DNA of 19,386 nt, from positions 1 to 19,386 of the forward strand of contig DCUI01000092.1 in the NCBI GenBank assembly GCA_002327785.1, written 5' to 3'. Position numbers and translations under genes: made by a program. Positions 8,541 through 16,265 of the stretch are shown here, piece by piece (positions within the stretch are counted from its first letter, which is position 1; every line of letters begins with the position of its first letter). This DNA comes from Phycisphaerales bacterium UBA2218. Its GTDB lineage: Bacteria > Planctomycetota > Phycisphaerae > Sedimentisphaerales > Anaerobacaceae. Under the pieces are notes generated by a model. It was not told the origin of the DNA and searched no databases. It saw nothing but the letters and a program-made list of their open reading frames with translations.

Positions 8541-8556
8541 TGTCAGATATCTGACA
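8541..8556. promoter_or_regulatory. Perfect 16-bp palindrome, probable operator
   Basis: TGTCAGATATCTGACA is a perfect palindrome about 100 bp upstream of the regulator's GTG start. Perfect even palindromes of this size are typical of dimeric repressor sites such as LacI/GntR-type operators. AraC-type proteins more often use direct repeats, so the binding protein is uncertain. No T-run follows, so it is not a terminator. Confidence 0.6.
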
Positions 8557-8658
8557 ACGGGACTGTCGGTGATCGGAAGATCGGTGTGCTTTCCTTAATA
8601 CCCCATCTGCATCATGAATTCACAGAAGTACAAGTCTACATATTACTATGTAAACCGT

Positions 8659-8687
8659 ACTCTAACACTCTTTCCCTTTCCTGTCAA
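8659..8687 (-). promoter_or_regulatory. Candidate promoter for the XylR-type regulator
   Basis: On the minus strand a perfect TTGACA (8687-8682) is followed 17 bp later by TAGAGT (8664-8659). Transcription would start near 8652, giving a ~210-base leader that includes the 16-bp palindrome, so a protein bound there would sit downstream of the promoter as a roadblock. The -10 box matches only four of six bases. Confidence 0.4.
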
Positions 8688-8850
8688 GGGAGTGCCCAAA
8701 ATGAAGATATTTTTGCGCACAAGGATGTTTTCCGTCGTCCCCCCGTGCCGATACAATGATTTACATGGCGCAGATCCGAGTAGATTGCGGTGATGATGTG
8801 TGCGATCATTGTGAGTGATTGGGTGTTCTGTGATTGAAAGGCGGAAGGTT

Positions 8851-11670
8851 ATGTGCGAGAAGAGAGTGATCCCCGTTTGTGGACTGTTGCTGTGCCTGGC
8901 AGCCTGCATGATTACCGCGAGTTCCAGTCTGGCGGCAAACATCATTTGGGTGGATGAAGCGGCGGCTCTGGGCTTTGAAGGATGGCCGGAATTGCTGGAG
9001 GGAGCCGGCCATACCGTCACGCGGAAGTCCTACCTGACTACTCTCGACGATGCCATGATCCAGACGCTGAATGCGGCGGATCTGGTCATTTTCAGCCGCG
9101 ATGCGAACAGCGGAAGCTATGTGGCGACCGGCGAGCCGGAACAGTGGAACGGTCTGACCGTTCCCTTGATCCTGGCCAACGCGTATCTGGCCCGCAGTAG
9201 TCGGTGGCAATGGCTAAACAGCACGGCCATCGTGGAAGTGGGCGATGGAGCCAACCTGATCATTGCGGCAGATCACCCGATCTTCAACGGGGTGGGGGCC
9301 GTGGGTGATCAGGTCGCCATGGTGACCAACGCGACGGCCCTGACGGGGGCCACGGACGGTGGGAACGGAGAGGTCCTTGCCACCGATGCAAGCGGACGGG
9401 TGTGGATCGCTCTCTGGGAAGATACAAAGGCGGCGTTTTACGATGGGTCGGCGATGAAGCCCGCGGCAACGAGAATGTGGTTTGGAGCTGGTTACGGCTC
9501 CAGTGTCTACGGCGAAACGCTCGGGTCTATGAATCTCACGGAGCAGGGCCAAGCGATTTTTCTGAACGCCGTGGCATATCTCACCGGCGCTTTGCACCGG
9601 GTCAAGGCCTACGATTTGCAGCCTGGGAACGGTGTTATCCTCGATGACACCTCGGCCACCTTGTCGTGGAAGAGCGGTTATTACACCACGTCTCATCTGG
9701 TCTACATAGGAACGGATTTCAACGACGTCAGAGATCGCAACATCGATCCCTGGGTCGCCACGGACCTGACATTATCCGTGGGGACCCCCGGCGGGCTCTA
9801 TCCGGAAGGGCTCGTTCACGGCCAGACCTATTACTGGTGTGTCGATGAGGTGAATGAGGCTCATCCGGAAAGCCCATGGAAAGGTGCGATTCGGAGTTTT
9901 TCGCTCCTCCCCGAAGGCGCCTGGGATCCTTCTCCTGTCGACGGGGCCCAGTACATTCCGGATGACTCGATTCTGACCTGGCAAAGCGGGATGGGGACCT
10001 TGCTGCACAGAGTTCATTTCAGCAGGAACTTCGATGAAGTCAACGAGCCGGCAGTCACGCCGCCTCTGGTCAAGGATGCGAGCTACGACCCCGGCGTCCT
10101 CGATGCGGCAACGACCTACTACTGGCGTGTCGACGAGTTCAAGCAGACCGAGACCGTCCGAGGCGACATCTGGAGTTTCACGACGATACCAGAAATACCC
10201 GTTGCGAATGACCCGAATCTCACGCTGCAGATGACACTGCACGAGGGCACGGGGACTGTGGCGGTGGATTGGTCCGGACATCGCCATCATGGCACGGTGA
10301 AGGGCAACGCGCGATGGGTCGACGGCGGCCTTTCATTCGATGGGCAAGATGATTTCATATCTGCCTTGCTGAATGTCTCGGAGACGGAATACGCCGCCGC
10401 ACTCTGGATCAAGACGACCGATCCGGACTGCGGGATATTCGGGGTGGTATGCCAGGATCTGGCGGCGGACGGGTCCGCGTCCGCCGACCGTTCGATCTAT
10501 CTGATCCATCGCGAACTCGGAGCGAAGATCTACACCTCCGGTGGCGCCTTGCAGATCACGACGGCGGGTTTGAACCTGGCGGACGGCTGCTGGCACCACG
10601 TGGTTCACACCTTTGGCGCGAGCCTCGGCGGGGAGAAGCTGTACGTCGACGAAGTCGAGCAGGCGAGCAGTGCTGTGGACGCATCGGCATTCGACTGGGA
10701 CGACCGCGTGAATGTTGGGTGGTCGAAGCACGGCAGCAACCAGTATTTCACGGGCAGGATAGAAGACGTGTGCGTCTACAACAGGACTTTGAGTGCCGAG
10801 GATGTCGAACGGGTGATGCGCGGGGACATACTACTGTCCTGGAATCCGCTGCCGCTGCGCGGCGCGAACCTGGATATCCGGACCGTGGACGGCCTCGAAT
10901 GGGCGGCCGGAGACACGGCAGCGAAGCACGACGTATACTTTGGACAGGACAGAGATGCCGTGAAGGCCGCCGATGCGGACTCCGCCCAGTACCAGGGGCG
11001 ACAGAGCGGCACAAGCTTTTCGTTGGAGGGCCTGGTCGAATTCGGCGGCGGCCCGTATTACTGGCGGGTCGATGAGGTCGAGGCCGATGGAACCACGAAC
11101 CACGAAGGCGCGATCTGGGATTTCACCGTACTCGACTACATGATCGTGGATGATTTTGAGAGCTATACCGACTATGAAGGCAGTCTCATCTACGAGTTTT
11201 GGATCGATGGTCTCGCGAGCAGCAATAGCGGTTCCGTGGTCGGCAACATGGAGGCCCCGTACGCCGAACACGACATCATCAACAGCGGCACTCAGGCCAT
11301 GCCGTTCGACTACAACAATACGAATTCCCCTTATTACAGTGAGGCCGAGACCACATTCTCATCGGTGCAGGATTGGACCGACCACGGCGTCACCAACCTC
11401 GTGTTGTTCGTCTGTGGCAGCCTTCCCGACGACGATCTGTATGTTGAAGTGGAAGACAGTACCGGCAAGTCCGCGATGGCGATCTACCCGGATCACTCGT
11501 CTCTTGTCTCGACGGCCTACACCGAGTGGACGATCCCGCTGAGCGATTTCGCCGGTGTGAGCAAGACCAAGGTCAAAAAGCTGTACATCGGTGTGGGCAG
11601 CCGCACGAGCCCGAAGGCGGGCGGCAGCGGCCGGATCTATATCGACGACATTCGCTTGACCAAGTCTTGA
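8851..11670 (+). CDS. Large secreted LamG-domain protein with YYWxVDE modules
   Basis: A 939-residue protein with a signal peptide (MCEKRVIPVCGLLLCLAAC, processed near SSSLA). Residues ~28-250 resemble a ThuA or amidotransferase-like Rossmann domain with FSRDANSGSY. Two beta modules follow, each ending in a YYWxVDE signature (Tyr-Tyr-Trp at 327-329 and 423-425). Residues ~457-655 are a LamG/concanavalin-like domain (opening LTLQMTLHEGTGTVAVDWSG). A third YYWRVDEV module is at 736-738, and a final ~180-residue beta domain starting VDDFESYTDYEG ends in IYIDDIRLTKS. The domains suggest binding of glycans at the cell surface; no catalytic residues are evident. The ATG at 8851 is chosen because the signal peptide begins there; GTG codons at 8815 and 8830 are in frame. 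It is divergent from the XylR-type regulator. Confidence 0.85.
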   Translation: MCEKRVIPVCGLLLCLAACMITASSSLAANIIWVDEAAALGFEGWPELLEGAGHTVTRKSYLTTLDDAMIQTLNAADLVIFSRDANSGSYVATGEPEQWNGLTVPLILANAYLARSSRWQWLNSTAIVEVGDGANLIIAADHPIFNGVGAVGDQVAMVTNATALTGATDGGNGEVLATDASGRVWIALWEDTKAAFYDGSAMKPAATRMWFGAGYGSSVYGETLGSMNLTEQGQAIFLNAVAYLTGALHRVKAYDLQPGNGVILDDTSATLSWKSGYYTTSHLVYIGTDFNDVRDRNIDPWVATDLTLSVGTPGGLYPEGLVHGQTYYWCVDEVNEAHPESPWKGAIRSFSLLPEGAWDPSPVDGAQYIPDDSILTWQSGMGTLLHRVHFSRNFDEVNEPAVTPPLVKDASYDPGVLDAATTYYWRVDEFKQTETVRGDIWSFTTIPEIPVANDPNLTLQMTLHEGTGTVAVDWSGHRHHGTVKGNARWVDGGLSFDGQDDFISALLNVSETEYAAALWIKTTDPDCGIFGVVCQDLAADGSASADRSIYLIHRELGAKIYTSGGALQITTAGLNLADGCWHHVVHTFGASLGGEKLYVDEVEQASSAVDASAFDWDDRVNVGWSKHGSNQYFTGRIEDVCVYNRTLSAEDVERVMRGDILLSWNPLPLRGANLDIRTVDGLEWAAGDTAAKHDVYFGQDRDAVKAADADSAQYQGRQSGTSFSLEGLVEFGGGPYYWRVDEVEADGTTNHEGAIWDFTVLDYMIVDDFESYTDYEGSLIYEFWIDGLASSNSGSVVGNMEAPYAEHDIINSGTQAMPFDYNNTNSPYYSEAETTFSSVQDWTDHGVTNLVLFVCGSLPDDDLYVEVEDSTGKSAMAIYPDHSSLVSTAYTEWTIPLSDFAGVSKTKVKKLYIGVGSRTSPKAGGSGRIYIDDIRLTKS

Positions 11671-11690
11671 GATGGGACAGAGGGCATAAG

Positions 11691-11719
11691 CAGCTCCGGC
11701 GGATGCCCCGCCGGAGCTG
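11691..11719 (+). terminator. Strong hairpin after the LamG gene
   Basis: CAGCTCCGGCGG pairs perfectly with CCGCCGGAGCTG: a 12-bp, GC-rich stem with a five-base loop (ATGCC). It begins 21 bp after the LamG stop codon. No U-run follows (TGGTCGCC), so it may stop transcription weakly or protect the mRNA 3' end rather than act as a classical intrinsic terminator. Confidence 0.6.
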
Positions 11720-11745
11720 TGGTCGCCCCGATGCCGGAATTGGTG

Positions 11746-11774
11746 TTGGCGTATGTGATGGATCGTGTTACACT
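11746..11774 (+). promoter_or_regulatory. Candidate promoter for the prepilin-like gene
   Basis: TTGGCG (11746-11751) and TACACT (11769-11774) with 17-bp spacing, each four of six consensus bases, 36 bp before the ATG at 11810 and just after the hairpin. It is moderate evidence for separate transcription of the downstream gene. Confidence 0.35.
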
Positions 11775-11809
11775 TGTGCGCCTCTTTCTTTGTTAGCGGG
11801 GAGTCTGTT

Positions 11810-12598
11810 ATGAGTAGGCGAAGCGCATTCACCCTGATCGAGCTGCTGGTTGTCATCGCGGTCATTGCCATTCTGATGGCGGTTCTGCTGCCCGCGCTGA
11901 ATCGAGCGAAGGAGCAGGGCCAACGTGCGGCCTGTTTGAACAGCCTGAAACAACTTCAGTTGGCCTGGATTCTGTACGCCGACGACAACGACGACAAACT
12001 GGTCAGCAGTGAAGCCGGCGGCGCGTACGAGAAGCAGTTCGGTCCGGCGTGGGTCGGCCGGACATGGGGCGACTATCACACCGAGGGTGGAGAGCGAATG
12101 CCGGAGGAGGATCAGCGCCTGGCCATCAAGGCTGGAGCACTGTATCCTTATGCGGAGGAAATCGACTTGTACAAGTGCCCCAGCGGATTCCGAGGGGAGT
12201 TGCTGACGTACGGCATGATGATATCCAGCAACGGCCGGTCCATCGACGGCAGCCCCCAATTCAAAAGGAGACTGAAGATGGCCCAGGCAGCCCGAAAGCT
12301 TATCTTCGTCGACGAGGGTCTGGCGAGTGCCGACGCGTACGCGACGAAGTATCTCACACCTGCCTGGTGGGACCAACCGTCCACAAGACACGGAGACGGA
12401 ACCAACTTCTCCTATGCGGACGGGCACTCTGAATACCACAAGTGGGGGGCTCTGGAGACCATTCACAAGGGCCGCGACAGCGTCCACCGGCACCCGGGAA
12501 TCTGGGCTCCGTCCACAGAGGATGGTTTGGCGGATCTGCACTGGGTACAATGTGGAATATGGGGCAAGTTGGGGTATACGAGTACCAAATCGCCGTGA
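11810..12598 (+). CDS. Prepilin-like protein with H-X9-DG motif
   Basis: A 262-residue protein. The N-terminus MSRRSAFTLIELLVVIAVIA is a type IV/type II pseudopilin leader, cut by prepilin peptidase before Phe7, with the conserved Glu at mature position +5 (E11). Ala rather than Gly precedes the cut. After the hydrophobic helix come NSLKQLQLAWILYADDNDDK and, near the C-terminus, H194-X9-D204-G205, an exact match to the 'prepilin-type processing-associated H-X9-DG' motif, a hallmark of the expanded pseudopilin-like families in planctomycetes and their relatives. These proteins are thought to be envelope-anchored and may not form pili. The start has GGGGAG six bases upstream; an earlier ATG-like frame start at 11765 would disrupt the leader. 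The role in this locus is unknown. Confidence 0.9.
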   Translation: MSRRSAFTLIELLVVIAVIAILMAVLLPALNRAKEQGQRAACLNSLKQLQLAWILYADDNDDKLVSSEAGGAYEKQFGPAWVGRTWGDYHTEGGERMPEEDQRLAIKAGALYPYAEEIDLYKCPSGFRGELLTYGMMISSNGRSIDGSPQFKRRLKMAQAARKLIFVDEGLASADAYATKYLTPAWWDQPSTRHGDGTNFSYADGHSEYHKWGALETIHKGRDSVHRHPGIWAPSTEDGLADLHWVQCGIWGKLGYTSTKSP

Positions 12599-12746
12599 TC
12601 GACTGGAGCGGCGCCAGAGCAGTATGACGAAATGGGGGTGGCGGATTCCCCCCCCAGACAAACCGTCCGAAGGCGAATTGTATGGATCTATCGGGGCATT
12701 CTCGATGGTGAAAGATGGAAATGTGCGTTTTATCAAGGAGTCAGAC

Positions 12747-14222
12747 ATGTCTTCATCCAAGTGCCCATTACACTGTAATCATTCGCATGGCCTGAATCGG
12801 CGGATGTTTCTGCGTGGCTCGGCGGGCATCGTGGCCGGGTCGATTCTTGCGCCCGGCTTGAATGCATTTGCGGCTTCAAAGGGCCTGGCCGGCAGCATCA
12901 AACCGTCCGGTCCGGCATCCACGTACACGCCGAAAGTCAAAGCGGCCTTCGTTCGCAGGAAGGGGGAGTACGGCATGGCGTGGCCCGGAGCTGTCTATGA
13001 CGGTGTGGCTGCGAAGGAGAAATATACCGAGGGACTTGGGAAAACGGCGCAGCAATACGGCATCGCGCTGGACATCCGCGATGTCCCGTTCTACAATCTG
13101 GACGAGGCGAGAGCCTGGATCCAACAGAGTGAAGAGGAACATGTCGACGGCCTGTTCCTGGTCTTATTGGATCGCCAGCAACATGCGTGGCCATCCGCCG
13201 GACTCGTCGCCAAGAGCACTATCCAATCGGTCATCTACTCACCGCTGGGTAGTTCCTTTACGACCAACACGGCGGGACTGGCAAACGCCAAAGGCTGCGT
13301 CGTGTATTCGACGGACGATTTCTCCCAGGCCCAATTCGGGATGAAGATGCTTGGCGCCGCCGCGAAGGTGCGGCAGACCCACTGCGTTGTCATCCAAGGT
13401 GACAAACGATACGACTCGGTGCTCGCCGATACCGGCATCACGCTGCGTTATATCCCCGCCTCGTCCTTCATCGAAGAGTACCGCAGGACGCCGGACAGCG
13501 AGGACCTCCTGGCGATGGCCGATCAGTACATCCACCTCGCCCGAAAGCGGATCGACGCCACCCGCCAGGACGTCATCAACGGGCTCAAGAGCTACTACGT
13601 TGCCGGCCGGATCCTCGAACGCGAGGGAGGCGACGCGATCACGATGGACTGCCTCGGTGCCCTGGGTAAGATCGACGTGAGTCTGCCTTGTATTGCGTGG
13701 TCGCGGATGAACGACGACGGCATCCCGGCCGCCTGCGAGGCCGATACCGGCGCGGTTGCCTCCCACGTGATGGTCCAATACCTGTTCGACCGGCCGGGAT
13801 TCCAGCAGGACCCGGTGGCCGACACGGCCGACGACACGATCATCGGGGCCCACTGCTCGTGCCCGACCCGGCTGAACGGCTTCGACAAGTCGCCCGAGCC
13901 TTTCGACATCAAGCATCATCACGGCAATCGCGATGCCGTGCCGAGGACCGTTTGGCGAAAAGGACAGCGGGTCACCAGCATTGACCTGCTGCCGGGCAAT
14001 GAAAAGACGCCGTCCACCGTGCTTGTCTCGGCCGGGACGGTGGTCGAGAACAAGGAAGTCCCGCCCAGCGGCGGGTGCGTCGTCTCGGTGAAGGTGAAGT
14101 TCGATGGGAGCCAGGAGGTCCTGAGCTTCCCGGGCTTCCACCAGATCTTCTTCTACGGCGACTACAAGGAACAGGTCCGCGACTTCTGCCAGCTCTGCGG
14201 ATTCAAGACTCAGGTGGTGTAG
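12747..14222 (+). CDS. Tat-exported L-fucose/arabinose-isomerase-like protein
   Basis: A 491-residue protein. A twin-arginine signal (NRRMFLRGSAGIVAGSILA, arginines 18-19) follows a short Cys/His-rich leader (CPLHCNHSH). The body looks like the FucI/AraA fold: an N-terminal Rossmann-like part, a central STDDFSQAQFGMKMLGAAAK region, and a C-terminal stretch with CEADTGAVASHVMVQYLF (E331, D333) and GAHCSC (H369) that fits the Glu/Asp/His metal site of fucose-isomerase-like proteins. The canonical enzymes are cytosolic, so export is unusual. AAGGAG sits six bases before the ATG. The frame stays open for 420 bases upstream, but that part overlaps the preceding gene and lacks any signal. Isomerase activity is not proven by sequence. 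Confidence 0.75.
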   Translation: MSSSKCPLHCNHSHGLNRRMFLRGSAGIVAGSILAPGLNAFAASKGLAGSIKPSGPASTYTPKVKAAFVRRKGEYGMAWPGAVYDGVAAKEKYTEGLGKTAQQYGIALDIRDVPFYNLDEARAWIQQSEEEHVDGLFLVLLDRQQHAWPSAGLVAKSTIQSVIYSPLGSSFTTNTAGLANAKGCVVYSTDDFSQAQFGMKMLGAAAKVRQTHCVVIQGDKRYDSVLADTGITLRYIPASSFIEEYRRTPDSEDLLAMADQYIHLARKRIDATRQDVINGLKSYYVAGRILEREGGDAITMDCLGALGKIDVSLPCIAWSRMNDDGIPAACEADTGAVASHVMVQYLFDRPGFQQDPVADTADDTIIGAHCSCPTRLNGFDKSPEPFDIKHHHGNRDAVPRTVWRKGQRVTSIDLLPGNEKTPSTVLVSAGTVVENKEVPPSGGCVVSVKVKFDGSQEVLSFPGFHQIFFYGDYKEQVRDFCQLCGFKTQVV

Positions 14223-14287
14223 TCTGGGCGTCCGGCCAGGTGAATCCATGGCCTCGATCTGCACAATGCGGCGCTTCAAGCGATTCC

Positions 14288-14318
14288 AGGAAGAGGGGGC
14301 CTCGGTCCCCCTCTTCCT
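14288..14318 (+). terminator. Intrinsic terminator after the isomerase-like gene
   Basis: AGGAAGAGGGGG pairs perfectly with CCCCCTCTTCCT (12-bp stem, seven-base loop CCTCGGT), followed by the pyrimidine-rich TCTCCTCTTG. It lies 65 bp after the stop codon at 14222. Confidence 0.75.
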
Positions 14319-14365
14319 TCTCCTCTTGAGCACAACTGCCCCAGACCACGGCCCTGAAGCCGCCG

Positions 14366-14509
14366 TCAGGTGTTGATAACCCGGCCGATAGCGCGTTCAT
14401 CGATCACGGTCTGACGCAGGACCAACGTCACGTTGCCGTTTCCACAGGTGGCCTTCACATAACGGTAGCCGCCAGTCCCACGCACGTGGTACAATAGATC
14501 CGTGGACAT
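14366..14509 (-). pseudogene. Fragment of an ISL3-family-like transposase (N-terminus)
   Basis: The 47-codon frame begins MSTDLLYHVRGTGGYRYVKA, the pattern I associate with the N-terminus of ISL3-family transposases (MSTxLLYHxxGxxGYxYxxx). The match fades after about 30 residues, and the frame ends before the Cys-rich zinc-finger segment and the DDE domain that a full transposase of ~400 residues would contain. No inverted ends or target duplication were found. It is most likely an old, truncated insertion sequence. The assignment rests on remembered family resemblance and should be checked by search. Confidence 0.5.
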
Positions 14510-14617
14510 GTTTGATTCTTGTCTCAAATCCTTGCGGTGTCTTGGCATGGGTCCGCACGTTCACTCTTCCCAACTCAGGAGATTGCACGAACCGGATGGC
14601 CGAGAAAGGGGTGCGAT

Positions 14618-16087
14618 ATGAAAAGGCTGCGTGGTGTCGTGTGGATGGTGGTTGCGTCGCTTGCCGTTTCCGTGAGTGCGCTTGGGCAGGCGCAGGATTT
14701 CACGGCGGTTCGGGCGGGAGTGGATTTCTCCAAGCAGGTCCGTGACTGGGACGGGTTCGGGGTCAACTACGTCGAAGCGGCGCAAGCCATCGACTATACG
14801 CAGGACCCGCAGGAATACGGGGGCTTGAGCCTGTTGACCGAAGAGAAGCGGCAGCAGATCGTCGAGATGGTCTTTGGCGAGGACGGCCTCAAGCCGGGGC
14901 TCGTCAAAATGTTCCTCGATCCGCACCATCAGCGCGAGCCGGGCGGCCCGTTCGACCACGAAACCACCACACGCTGGATGCGGTACTTTGTGCGGGAGGG
15001 CCTCAAGCGAAGCCGTGCTCGCGGCGATGACCTGACGATCATCACGACGCTCTACGGTCCGCCGGCATGGGCGACGAAGCAGAAGTTCATGCGAGGACGC
15101 GACCTCGACCCAGCCCGCAAGTACGACCTGGCCCGGTACATGATCGACTGGGTGCGGTATCTCCGCGAGGAGGAGGGATTCCCCGTCCGGTACATCTCGC
15201 TGCACAACGAGGGCGAGGACTGGCTCCGCTGGCCCGCCGACGGCGCCAGCGGCAACATCGGCGCCGGGCACGACTACAATCTGTTCTGGCCGCCGGAGCA
15301 GGTGGCGGATTTCATCAAGATCCTGCGGCCGATGCTCGACGCCGCCGGCCTCCAGGATGTCGGCGTCACGCCCGGCGAGTGCACGAACTGGTACCGCTTC
15401 AGTGCCTGGGGTTACGCCGATGCGATTGCCGACGACCCTGGAGCATTGGCGAGCCTCGGTCTGATCACGTCCCACGGGTTCTACGGCGGCAGCTACGGGC
15501 GATGGTTCGGCGAGCACCGCAGTCTCGGGACGGACATCCTCCGCGAGAAACGGCCCGAGCTGCACGCATGGGTCACCTCCACAAGTTGGAGTATGATGGA
15601 TGTCGCGAACATCAAGGAAATGCACGGAAACATCTACACCGCCAAGGTCAATGGGATCATCCCCTGGGCGTGCATCCAACGGCCGGCCAGGTGGGTTGGC
15701 GGCGACCCGAACCCCGGCACCGCCTTCCGCGTGTCGGAGGATGGCTCCTACGAGGTCCTGCGGGGTTACTACTACTACAAGCAGCTCACTCGCGCCGGGC
15801 AGCCGGGGATGGCGGTGGTCAAGACGTTTGCTATGGATTCCGAGGTCGCCGTGATTGGGTTCGCCCGCAACGGCACGAAGCACCCCGATGCGTTCGTCGT
15901 CGTCAATCTCGGCAAGGACAAGAAGGTGGCAGTGAAGGTGGTCGGGGCCGGTAGTGACTCGTTCGGGGTCTTCCGCACTACCGACGAGAAGGACCGGTGC
16001 GAACAAATCGCGAGGGCGACGCTGGAGAACGATACGATTGTGTGGGATGTTCCCGCCCAGTCGGCCACGACGTTTTTTGCACAGTGA
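14618..16087 (+). CDS. Secreted GH30-like glycoside hydrolase fold protein
   Basis: A 489-residue protein with a signal peptide (MKRLRGVVWMVVASLAVSVS, cut near ALGQA). The mature part begins with a beta segment and DWDGFGVNYVEAAQAIDY, typical of clan GH-A enzymes related to GH30. LYGPPAWATKQKFM sits on one strand, YISLHNEGEDW carries the expected acid/base Glu (E198), LITSHGFYGGSYGRW follows, and a C-terminal beta domain ends the protein (VVNLGKDKKVAVKVV). At the strand where GH30 enzymes have W-x-T-E, this protein has W318-V-T-S321, so the expected nucleophile Glu is absent. It may be inactive, use another residue, or act by a different mechanism. GAAAGGGG upstream supports the ATG. The terminator and insertion remnant upstream suggest its own transcription unit. 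Confidence 0.75.
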   Translation: MKRLRGVVWMVVASLAVSVSALGQAQDFTAVRAGVDFSKQVRDWDGFGVNYVEAAQAIDYTQDPQEYGGLSLLTEEKRQQIVEMVFGEDGLKPGLVKMFLDPHHQREPGGPFDHETTTRWMRYFVREGLKRSRARGDDLTIITTLYGPPAWATKQKFMRGRDLDPARKYDLARYMIDWVRYLREEEGFPVRYISLHNEGEDWLRWPADGASGNIGAGHDYNLFWPPEQVADFIKILRPMLDAAGLQDVGVTPGECTNWYRFSAWGYADAIADDPGALASLGLITSHGFYGGSYGRWFGEHRSLGTDILREKRPELHAWVTSTSWSMMDVANIKEMHGNIYTAKVNGIIPWACIQRPARWVGGDPNPGTAFRVSEDGSYEVLRGYYYYKQLTRAGQPGMAVVKTFAMDSEVAVIGFARNGTKHPDAFVVVNLGKDKKVAVKVVGAGSDSFGVFRTTDEKDRCEQIARATLENDTIVWDVPAQSATTFFAQ

Positions 16088-16109
16088 TGCGAACGGACCG
16101 TCTTTGTTA

Positions 16110-16227
16110 TCATGCTGAACGCAGTGCAGCGGAGTGAAGCATCCGGCTTGCGCATGAGATGCATCGTGGGCCATGAGGTCCCTTCATGGCTCGCAGCCCA
16201 GATCCTTCGCTTCGCTCAGGATGACAG
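16110..16227. repeat. Dispersed palindromic repeat ('CHPERSEGS' type)
   Basis: The left end (ATCATGCTGAACGCAGTGC) and right end (GATCCTTCGCTTCGCTCAGG followed by ATGACA) form imperfect inverted arms. An inner inverted segment, GGCCATGA...TCATGGCT, adds a second stem at about 16169-16190. Read on the minus strand it gives the peptide CHPERSEGS, a well-known by-product of GTCATCCTGAGCGAAGCGAA-type intergenic repeats found in many bacterial genomes. It is non-coding and separates the GH30-like gene from the TRAP genes. Confidence 0.7.
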
Positions 16228-16265
16228 ATGGCTGCCGGGGCAGGGTCTGTGAGAGATCGGGGTGT

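Larger units (their letters stand above)
8440..8850. other. 411-bp divergent regulatory region
   Basis: This lies between the XylR-type gene (minus) and the LamG gene (plus). It holds a perfect 16-bp palindrome at 8541-8556, a minus-strand promoter candidate at 8659-8687, and, near 8752-8757, TACAAT, a weak plus-strand -10 candidate with no good -35. A 95-codon open frame at 8472-8759 has no recognisable domain or ribosome site. The stretch 8580-8680 is more AT-rich than the surrounding genes. Confidence 0.6.
14223..14617. other. 395-bp gap with terminator and mobile-element remnant
   Basis: Between the isomerase-like gene and the GH30-like gene. It contains an intrinsic terminator at 14288-14318 and a minus-strand transposase fragment at 14366-14509. 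Nothing convincing was seen in 14510-14617 beyond the leader of the GH30-like gene. Confidence 0.5.

Noticed and set aside
8472..8759. 95-codon frame in the divergent regulatory region
   Set aside because: No ribosome site, no domain, odd composition, and it covers the palindrome and promoter candidates.
12633..12656. G-run/C-run hairpin (TGGGGG...CCCCCA) before the isomerase-like gene
   Set aside because: Only a six-base stem with a long 12-base loop and no U-run; probably chance in homopolymer-rich sequence.
12327..12746. In-frame upstream extension of the isomerase-like protein by 140 codons
   Set aside because: It overlaps the prepilin-like gene in another frame, has low-complexity composition, and would hide the Tat signal and the AAGGAG site at 12735-12740.
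14561..16174. Antisense open frame (537 codons) covering the GH30-like gene
   Set aside because: It mirrors the sense gene's codon structure and has no signal, domain or ribosome site; the sense gene has a recognisable fold.
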